From positions 1 to 17,319 of the forward strand of contig DATHBT010000099.1 of NCBI GenBank assembly GCA_035295985.1: a stretch of 17,319 bases of DNA, in the 5' to 3' direction. This document shows, piece after piece, positions 8,342 through 13,249 of the stretch. The DNA is from JAIVGV01 sp035295985. GTDB taxonomy: Bacteria > Acidobacteriota > Blastocatellia > Pyrinomonadales > Pyrinomonadaceae. Each line of letters starts with the position of its first letter. Position 1 is the first letter of the stretch. The notes under the pieces are model-generated. The model searched no databases, had not been told where the DNA came from, and saw only the letters and a list, made by a program, of their open reading frames with translations. The position numbers and the translations under genes were made by a program.

Positions 8342-8357
8342 AAGTAAGTGCTTACTT
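8342..8357. promoter_or_regulatory. Candidate TetR operator (AAGTAAG-TG-CTTACTT)
   Basis: This is a perfect palindrome of two 7-bp arms around a 2-bp centre, a typical size and shape for a TetR-dimer site. It lies 40 bp upstream of the TetR start and overlaps the putative -10 of the TetR promoter. It is the only such palindrome I see in the TetR-to-DUF883 spacer. The arrangement predicts autoregulation. Confidence 0.65.
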
Positions 8358-8381
8358 ACCAGAGTACGTGACCGGGGTCAA
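8353..8381 (-). promoter_or_regulatory. Putative promoter of the tetR-adaptor-pump-channel operon
   Basis: On the minus strand, TTGACC (8381-8376) is separated by 17 bp from TAAGTA (8358-8353). The -35 is good. The -10 is poor (about 2 of 6 consensus positions), so the exact -10 is uncertain. Position is the main support: it is about 50 bp from the TetR start and covered by the palindromic operator. No second promoter is visible before the adaptor gene. Confidence 0.4.
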
Positions 8382-8417
8382 GCCGGTTGCAACTAAATCT
8401 CTAGAAATTTTCCTGCC

Positions 8418-8445
8418 TGTACTGTTCCCGACCTTGCGCTATAAT
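8418..8445 (+). promoter_or_regulatory. Putative sigma70-type promoter of the DUF883/Holin-X/DUF3618 cluster
   Basis: There is a perfect TATAAT at 8440-8445, with a weak -35-like TGTACT (8418-8423) 16 bp upstream. Transcription would begin near 8452 and leave a leader of about 215 nt before the ATG at 8667. It is divergent from the TetR promoter, about 60 bp away. Confidence 0.5.
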
Positions 8446-8451
8446 CGGCTC

Positions 8452-8666
8452 GTACCTTTTCACAACAAAACGGGGCGTTGCTTTCAGGCGCGCGGCGGCA
8501 GCAGTCGCGCGCGGCGTGCGACTTCGGCGGCTTCCGAAGCTTTCCCCGCCGGTCGGCACGTTGTTTGCTCCTTTTCGGCGGGAAAGGCAGTCATCAAGGG
8601 GCTTACTCTCGCGACCCCCTCGCGAACTTGTAGCGACGGTATTTTTCAGAAGAAGGAGAAACGAAC
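8452..8666 (+). other. Long leader/spacer upstream of the DUF883 gene
   Basis: No gene is supported here: the open frames crossing it lack ribosome sites and have shadow-like composition. It contains a GC-rich hairpin (8488-8496 with 8504-8512, nine pairs including one G-U, 7-nt loop). It ends in a strong Shine-Dalgarno sequence, AAGGAG, 8 bases before the ATG at 8667. If the TATAAT at 8440 is used, this is an untranslated leader long enough to hold a regulatory structure. I do not recognise a known riboswitch class. Confidence 0.4.
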
Positions 8667-9104
8667 ATGTCACAGAATTTCGGCAACACCTCGAACCCCA
8701 CGGCGGGCGGCGCGGGCACGGGCGCGACCGACGCCGGCACCACGCGCGACACCACGACCGGCACGGGCCTCGGCTCGACCGGTTCGACCGGCCTAACGAC
8801 CGGCGGCGGCGCGGGCACGATCGGCGGCGCGGGCACGGGCACGGCGACCGCGCGCGAGGGGATCGGCGGCACGGCGCAGGAGTACGGACAGAAGATCGCC
8901 GACGCCGCCTCGACGGCGCGCGACTACATGAGCGACAAGCTGTCGGTGGCGCGCGACAAGATCGGCGACCTGCAGAACGTGGACTACCGCCAGGCGGCCG
9001 ACCAGGCCAAGGAGTACGCGCGGCAGAATCCGGGGCAGGCCCTGCTCATCTCGGCGGCGGCCGGCTTCCTGCTCGGCCTCCTGCTCCGCAGCACGCGGCG
9101 CTAA
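8667..9104 (+). CDS. DUF883 (ElaB/YqjD-like) membrane-anchored protein
   Basis: The 145-residue product has three parts. Residues 1-62 are low-complexity, almost only Gly, Thr, Ala and Ser. Residues 63-120 are an amphipathic helix-forming segment with regularly spaced charges (YGQKIADAASTARDYMSDKLSVARDKIGDL). A single C-terminal membrane helix follows (YARQNPGQALLISAAAGFLLGLLLRSTRR). The tail of 'NPGQALLISAAAGFLLGLLL' plus a basic end is the signature of the DUF883 family. Its E. coli members ElaB, YqjD and YgaM are stationary-phase inner-membrane proteins; YqjD and ElaB have been reported to associate with ribosomes. The Gly/Thr-rich head is not typical of the E. coli proteins. The start is fixed by AAGGAG 8 bases upstream. 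The Holin-X and DUF3618-like genes follow on the same strand. Confidence 0.8.
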   Translation: MSQNFGNTSNPTAGGAGTGATDAGTTRDTTTGTGLGSTGSTGLTTGGGAGTIGGAGTGTATAREGIGGTAQEYGQKIADAASTARDYMSDKLSVARDKIGDLQNVDYRQAADQAKEYARQNPGQALLISAAAGFLLGLLLRSTRR

Positions 9105-9117
9105 AGTCAGGGTTACG

Positions 9118-9208
9118 GGTTTAAGGTTTGGGGTTTAAGGTTCCAGGACCCGGCCGACCTCGCGGCGCGGGCCGAACCTTAAACCTTAAACTTCAAACCT
9201 TAAACTTC
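9118..9208. repeat. Heptamer inverted-arm repeat, family B, copy 2
   Basis: The left arm is GTTTAAG 9119-9125, GTTTGGG 9126-9132, GTTTAAG 9133-9139, GTTCC. The right arm is GAACCTT 9174-9180, AAACCTT 9181-9187, AAACTTC 9188-9194, AAACCTT 9195-9201, AAACTTC 9202-9208. The core of about 30 bp is GC-rich. It has the same unit and layout as 497-569 but a different core. It occupies most of the spacer between the DUF883 and Holin-X genes and ends about 20 bp before the latter's start. Confidence 0.87.
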
Positions 9209-9227
9209 ATTTCGGGGGGTAGGGACG

Positions 9228-9692
9228 ATGGCTGAACTGGAAAGACGCGCCACGGCCACCGCGCCCGCGCGGGAGACGCAGTACACGCAGGCCGACATAG
9301 ACAGCCTGCCGTCGCTCTTCGGCAGGCTCGGCGACGACGTGATGCGCCTGCTCGACGCCAAGCTCGGGCTGCTCAAGGTCGAGCTGAAGGAGGAGGCGTC
9401 CGTCTACGGGCGCACGACGGCGATGATGGCCGCGGGCGGCATGGTGGCCGCCATCGGCTTCGCCCTGCTCAACGTCGCCCTCGCCTTCGCCGTCACGCGG
9501 CTCTTCTTCATGTCGTTCACGCCGCCGATCAGCTACGCGCTCGGCTTCCTCGTCACCGGCGTGCTCTACTTGGTCATCGGCGGCGCGCTCGTCCTCGTGA
9601 TGAAGAGCCGGCTGGCCGCGCACTCGGCCGCGCCCGAACGCACCATCGAAGAGATCAGAAAGGACAAGCAATGGCTGAAGAACGAACTCTAG
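9228..9692 (+). CDS. Holin-X / YqjE-like phage-holin-superfamily membrane protein
   Basis: The 154-residue protein has an N-terminal soluble helix (DIDSLPSLFGRLGDDVMRLLDAKLGLLKVELKEEA, residues about 23-57) and two membrane helices (about 65-93 and 101-126). A charged cytosolic tail follows (ERTIEEIRKDKQWLKNEL). The 'L..RL..D...L...K..L.K.EL.EE' helix before the two-TM hairpin is characteristic of the putative Actinobacterial Holin-X (DUF1469/YqjE) family. Despite the name, this is a chromosomal housekeeping or envelope family, not a lysis protein, and no phage genes are nearby. The start has a G-rich ribosome-site candidate (GGGGGGTAGGGA) ending 2 bases before ATG. Its last 22 bases overlap the next gene, which implies co-translation. 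Confidence 0.8.
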   Translation: MAELERRATATAPARETQYTQADIDSLPSLFGRLGDDVMRLLDAKLGLLKVELKEEASVYGRTTAMMAAGGMVAAIGFALLNVALAFAVTRLFFMSFTPPISYALGFLVTGVLYLVIGGALVLVMKSRLAAHSAAPERTIEEIRKDKQWLKNEL

Positions 9693-10690
9693 CAACCGCG
9701 CGCGCCGCCGAGGCGGCCTCCGGCGAGGCCGACGATCCGACGAAGGCCGAGCTTCAGCGCCGCATGGAGGAGGCGCGCGAGTCGATCACGCAGACCGTGA
9801 GTGAGATCAAAGACACCGTGACCACGCAGTACCAGAACGTGCGCGAGACCATCTCGCAGTCGCTCGACTGGCGCGAGCAGTTCCGCCGCCGCCCCGTGGC
9901 CTTCGCGGCCGGCGCGGTCGGCGTCGGTTTCCTCGTCGGCTACTCGGTCGGCGGCGCGTTCGGCGACGACGACGAGGACGAGCTGGCCGAGCGCTACTAC
10001 GAGGCCGAGGGCGACTACCGCGACATCTCCGTGAGCGCCGCGGCGCCGCGCGGCTACGGGGCGCACGCCGCGGCGACCGGGGCCTACGGGGTTCTCGGCG
10101 CCGCGCCCTACGGCTCTTCGTCGCCGTCAGCGCCGGACGCCGACTCGATCTCCGAGGCTTCGGCCGCCTACCAGCGCAGCGGCGTCGGCCGCGACGAGTC
10201 GGCCGGCCGGAGCGAAAGTTTCCGCGCCGCGGCGCTCGGCAGCCTCGAAGGGTCGGCCGGCTACGCGGGCACGCCTTCGTACGAGGCCGGCGGGCAGGCG
10301 TCCGAGTCGCGCCCGTCCTACAGCAGCGGCTACGAGAATTCGGTGGCCGCCCCGTCGCAGGCGGAGGAGCCTGCGGGGCCGAGCCTGTTCGAGCGTTTCA
10401 GGGAGACGCAGGCCTACGACCGCCTCCAGAAGGAGGTGCAGACGCTCGGCGCGCGCGCCGTCGAGGAGCTGTCGAAGACGGCTCAGAACGTCGTGCTGCC
10501 CGCGCTGCTCGGCAAGCTCAAGGACATGATCGGCCTCGACCTCTCCACGCAGCGCGAGGTGGCGCAGCGCAGCCGCCTCGAACACCAGACGGCGCAGGCC
10601 CGCACGCAGGCCGACCAGGCCGCCGAGAGCGCGCCGGGGTCGCCGGGCGGCGGCGCTTACCAGACCGCGAGCGGCAGCACCACGCCTTAA
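9671..10690 (+). CDS. DUF3618-like single-TM protein with low-complexity linker
   Basis: The 339-residue protein begins with a helical region (KAELQRRMEEARESITQTVSEIKDTVTTQYQNVRETI, about residues 25-61) like the DUF3618 'L...IE.TR..L..TV..I' pattern. One membrane helix follows (about 77-96, VAFAAGAVGVGFLVGYSVGGAF), then an acidic cluster (GDDDEDELAE). Residues about 115-245 are a disordered Ser/Gly/Ala/Tyr-rich linker with repeated SYE, GY and SSP motifs. Residues about 248-310 form a second amphipathic helical region (LFERFRETQAYDRLQKEVQTLGARAVEEL, then KLKDMIGLDLS). The ATG at 9671 has AAAGGA 6 bases upstream and overlaps the Holin-X gene by 22 bp. The DUF3618 assignment rests on the N-terminal quarter; the remainder I do not recognise. 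A structural or membrane-organising role is inference. Confidence 0.65.
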   Translation: MAEERTLATARAAEAASGEADDPTKAELQRRMEEARESITQTVSEIKDTVTTQYQNVRETISQSLDWREQFRRRPVAFAAGAVGVGFLVGYSVGGAFGDDDEDELAERYYEAEGDYRDISVSAAAPRGYGAHAAATGAYGVLGAAPYGSSSPSAPDADSISEASAAYQRSGVGRDESAGRSESFRAAALGSLEGSAGYAGTPSYEAGGQASESRPSYSSGYENSVAAPSQAEEPAGPSLFERFRETQAYDRLQKEVQTLGARAVEELSKTAQNVVLPALLGKLKDMIGLDLSTQREVAQRSRLEHQTAQARTQADQAAESAPGSPGGGAYQTASGSTTP

Positions 10691-10719
10691 GGCATGACTC
10701 GGCTGATTCGTAAAGCGGC

Positions 10720-10747
10720 GGGCGGGCACTGACACCGGTGTCCGCCC
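10720..10747 (+). terminator. Hairpin after the DUF3618-like gene
   Basis: GGGCGGGCAC (10720-10729) pairs with GTGTCCGCCC (10738-10747) over ten positions with one G-U, closing an 8-nt loop. It begins 30 bp after the stop codon. Only a short T-poor tail (GTTCGTCTGT) follows, so intrinsic termination would be weak. Confidence 0.45.
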
Positions 10748-10777
10748 GTTCGTCTGTCGAGACCGGCGGCGCGACGA

Positions 10778-10913
10778 TTGTAGGGGCGGGACTTGCCCCT
10801 GCTGAGCGCGCCAGCGCGAACGCAACTTCAGTTTCACTCAATCTTGAAAGCACGCACCTGTTGATTAGCATGCTGTCGCACGCTGCGGGCAGGCATAGAC
10901 CCCGCCCCTACAA
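10778..10913. repeat. MITE-like palindromic element upstream of the lipid kinase
   Basis: The ends are perfect 13-bp inverted copies: TTGTAGGGGCGGG (10778-10790) and CCCGCCCCTACAA (10901-10913). Similarity continues imperfectly inward to a shared CCTGC. The 136-bp unit has no coding capacity, a mixed-GC core and no obvious target duplication. It ends 18 bp before the lipid-kinase ATG, so it occupies that gene's promoter region. The left end matches the repeat inside the pump gene at 4422. Confidence 0.78.
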
Positions 10914-10931
10914 ATATTTTCGGGCAGTCGC

Positions 10932-11942
10932 ATGAGTGAAGCCGCCTTGACGCAGACGCTCGGTGCGCCGCCGCGCGAAGATGCGGCCGGCGCTGAGACG
11001 CGCGTCGAACAGTCTGCCGCGGCTGCGACTATCGAGGTCGTCCTCAACGCCTCGGCCGGCGGGGGCGACTGCGAGCGGGCGCGCGATCTGTTGCTGAAAA
11101 TCTTCGGCGGGGCGAACGTAGGCGCGAACGTACGGCTGGCGCGCGACGGCGCAGAGATCGTCGCGCACGCGCGCCGCGCCGCGCTCGACCCCGGCTGCCG
11201 CGCGGTCTGGGCCGGCGGCGGCGACGGGACGGTGAGCGCGGTCGCCGCCGCGCTCGTCGGCACGGACAAGGCGCTCGGCGTCCTCCCGCTCGGCACGCTC
11301 AACCACTTCGCCAAAGACCTCGGCGTTCCGCTCGATCTGGAAGAAGCCGCGCGCTCTCTGCTCGCCGGGCGGGTCGCGCGCGTCGATGCGGCCGAGGTCA
11401 ACGGCCGCGTCTTCGTCAACAACTCCGGCCTCGGCCTCTACCCCTCGATAGTGCGCGAGCGCGAGCGGCGGCAGGAGCGTCACGGACTCGGCAAGTGGGC
11501 CGCGCTCGCCTGGGCCACGCTGAACGTGCTTCGCCGCTACCCGTACCTGCGGGCGCGCCTGTCGGCCGACGGCCGCACGCTCACGCGCCGCACGCCCTTC
11601 GTTTTCGTCGGCAACAACGAGTACGAGCTTGACGCCTTCCGCATCGGCGCGCGCGCGCGCCTCGACGCCGGCCGCCTCTGCGTCCATCTGACGCGACGCG
11701 ACGCGGGCCGGCTCGGCCTCCTGCGCCTCGCCCTCGGGGCGCTCGCCGGCCGGCTGCGCGAAGACCGCGACTTCGAGTCGCTGACGACCGACGAGTTGAC
11801 CGTCGAGACGCGGCAGCGCCGCACCCGCGTCTCCCTCGACGGCGAGGTCACCGTCATGCAGACGCCGCTGCGCTACCGCATACTGCCCGGCGCGCTCAAA
11901 GTAGTCGTCCCCTCCGGGGCGGCAGTGATGAGTGAGAAGTAG
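10932..11942 (+). CDS. YegS/BmrU-type lipid kinase with diacylglycerol-kinase catalytic domain
   Basis: It is predicted to phosphorylate a membrane lipid (diacylglycerol or similar) using ATP at the inner face of the membrane. Of 336 residues, the DAGK catalytic domain covers about 34-165: VVLNASAGGG (37-45), the nucleotide-binding AGGGDGTV (94-101), and PLGTLNHFAKDLG (119-131). A C-terminal beta-domain follows with NNSGLGLYP, FVGNNEYEL and SLDGE. The 'GTLNHFA' form is the variant found in the diacylglycerol-kinase-like group rather than 'GTGN.FA'. Residues 1-33 are an Ala/Glu-rich extension. No Shine-Dalgarno sequence precedes the ATG, which lies 18 bp after the palindromic element. The TAG stop (11940-11942) uses the first bases of heptamer repeat A2, so the last residues may have been altered when the repeat arrived. 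A metallophosphoesterase gene follows. Confidence 0.9.
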   Translation: MSEAALTQTLGAPPREDAAGAETRVEQSAAAATIEVVLNASAGGGDCERARDLLLKIFGGANVGANVRLARDGAEIVAHARRAALDPGCRAVWAGGGDGTVSAVAAALVGTDKALGVLPLGTLNHFAKDLGVPLDLEEAARSLLAGRVARVDAAEVNGRVFVNNSGLGLYPSIVRERERRQERHGLGKWAALAWATLNVLRRYPYLRARLSADGRTLTRRTPFVFVGNNEYELDAFRIGARARLDAGRLCVHLTRRDAGRLGLLRLALGALAGRLREDRDFESLTTDELTVETRQRRTRVSLDGEVTVMQTPLRYRILPGALKVVVPSGAAVMSEK

Positions 11943-12055
11943 CTGTTAGCTGTTAGCTGTTAGCTATTAGCAAAACAGCAGGGGAAATCGAAACGAATAC
12001 TGTTAGCCCTATTCTTCTGTCCGGCTAACGGCTAACGGCTAATCGCTAACAGCTT
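11941..12055. repeat. Heptamer inverted-arm repeat, family A, copy 2
   Basis: The left arm is AGCTGTT 11941-11947, AGCTGTT 11948-11954, AGCTGTT 11955-11961, AGCTATT 11962-11968, then AGCAAAAC. The right arm is CCGGCTAAC, then GGCTAAC / GGCTAAT / CGCTAAC / AGC, ending about 12054. Outer motifs are shared with 6096-6202 while the core differs. It fills the whole spacer between the lipid kinase stop and the phosphoesterase start and leaves the latter without a Shine-Dalgarno sequence. Confidence 0.88.
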
Positions 12056-12060
12056 CTCCC

Positions 12061-12951
12061 ATGCGTACTCTCGTTCACCTCTCCGATCTGCACTTCGGGC
12101 GCACCGACCCGGAGGTGGTCGCGGCGCTGGCCGCGAGTGTGGAGGAGGCGCGGCCCGATCTGATCGCCGTGTCGGGCGATCTGACGCAGCGGGCGCGGGC
12201 GTGGCAGTTCAAAGAAGCGCGCGCATTTTTAGACGGGCTGCCGCAAGTCCCGCACGTCGTCGTGCCCGGCAACCACGACGTGCCGCTGTGGAACGTCTTC
12301 AAGCGATTCCTCGGCCCGCTCGACGAGTTCCGGCGCTACGTCACCGACGATCTCGAACCCGTGTACGCCGACGAGGAGGTGGTCGTCGTCGGCGTCAACA
12401 CCGCGCGGTCGCTGACCACGAAGTACGGCCGCATCAACGAGCGCCAGATCGCGCGGATGCGCGAGCGGTTCTGCTCGCACGCCGACGACGTGACGAAGAT
12501 CGTCGTCACGCACCACCCGTTCGACGTGCCCGAGGGCCACGAGCGCGATCTGGTCGGCCGCGCCGCGCTCGCGATGGAGGCCCTGGCCGCCTGCGGCGCT
12601 GACGTGCTGCTCGCCGGACACCTCCACCTCGCCCACACGGGCCACACGGCCAAGCGCTACCGCACCGCAGGCTACTCCGCCCTCGTCGTACAGGCCGGCA
12701 CTGCCGCCTCGACGCGTATTCGGGGCGAAGCCAACTCCTACAACGTCCTGAAAATCCGCCACCCCTTCGTCAACGTCATACGCCTCGCCTGGCAGGCGGC
12801 GCGCAAGACCTTCACGACGGCTTCGAGCGAGCACTTCCGCCACACGCCCGAAGGCTGGGCGCGCGTCCCCGACGAGATGGCCGCCGACATCACCTACGAA
12901 GAGCCACACGACGCATCAAGGCCCGCCAGCGCCGCCGCGCCCGGCGACTGA
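12061..12951 (+). CDS. Calcineurin-like metallophosphoesterase (CpdA/class III phosphodiesterase type)
   Basis: This is a dinuclear metal phosphohydrolase. All fold-defining motifs are present in order: DLH (D9, H11), GD (D40 in VSGDLTQ), GNHD (N71, H72), THHPF (H151) and GHLH (H187, H189). The length of 296 residues suits the CpdA / GpdQ-like group, which cleaves cyclic nucleotides or glycerophosphodiesters. No signal peptide is seen, so it should be cytosolic. The tail after residue 240 (HPFVNVIRLAWQAARKTF, then an Ala/Pro-rich end) has no motif I recognise. The upstream sequence (GCTTCTCCC) is not a ribosome site; the gene begins directly after repeat A2. The neighbouring lipid kinase hints at lipid head-group or nucleotide signalling, but this is inference. 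Confidence 0.92.
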   Translation: MRTLVHLSDLHFGRTDPEVVAALAASVEEARPDLIAVSGDLTQRARAWQFKEARAFLDGLPQVPHVVVPGNHDVPLWNVFKRFLGPLDEFRRYVTDDLEPVYADEEVVVVGVNTARSLTTKYGRINERQIARMRERFCSHADDVTKIVVTHHPFDVPEGHERDLVGRAALAMEALAACGADVLLAGHLHLAHTGHTAKRYRTAGYSALVVQAGTAASTRIRGEANSYNVLKIRHPFVNVIRLAWQAARKTFTTASSEHFRHTPEGWARVPDEMAADITYEEPHDASRPASAAAPGD

Positions 12952-13249
12952 CCCGCCCGCGCCGGCGCGCGCAACTCCTCCGCACGCGCGCGTTCAAGAG
13001 ACGGCGGCTAATTGATCGCCCGTCGTTTTGAAAGCGCGCGCCGCGCTTGCCTACGCCTTTAAAAGTGCGCCGCGTCAGCGCGCGCAGGGCTTTGAAAGCG
13101 CGTCGCCCGCTCGTGCCGCCTCCGCCTGCGGCGTCGCCTTCTTTTCCCGCGTGCGGTTTCGTTGACACCCCGACACGGCCGCGCCTAGACTCTGCGGCGC
13201 TCACAGGCGCGAGCGAGCCGCACGCGCTCCGACCCGCAAAGGAGTTCAC
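12952..13249. other. Spacer with three CTTTRAAAG-type direct repeats and a promoter
   Basis: I see no gene here. Three copies of a (C/T)TTTRAAAGYGCG motif begin at 13026 (TTTTGAAAGCGCG), 13057 (CTTTAAAAGTGCG) and 13090 (CTTTGAAAGCGCG), 31 and 33 bp apart. The core CTTTGAAAG is itself palindromic. They lie 65-130 bp upstream of the -35 of the next gene. The rest is very GC-rich, CGCG-containing sequence. Confidence 0.5.
13162..13191 (+). promoter_or_regulatory. Sigma70-type promoter of the TPR gene
   Basis: A perfect -35 TTGACA (13162-13167), an 18-bp spacer and -10 TAGACT (13186-13191, 4 of 6). Transcription would start near 13198. A strong Shine-Dalgarno sequence AAAGGAG (13238-13244) lies 5 bases before the ATG. 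This is the clearest promoter in the window. Confidence 0.65.

Noticed and set aside
8368..8796. 142-residue plus-strand ORF across the leader
   Set aside because: It has no ribosome site, its composition changes abruptly, and it overlaps the well-supported DUF883 start in another frame.
9118..9208. Telomere-like repeat (TTTAAGG resembles TTTAGGG)
   Set aside because: The tract is internal, short and inverted around a core within an operon. The likeness is coincidental.
9228..9692. Prophage remnant, suggested by a holin-family protein
   Set aside because: No endolysin, integrase or structural phage gene is nearby. The Holin-X/YqjE family is chromosomal and its neighbours fit the yqjDEK pattern.
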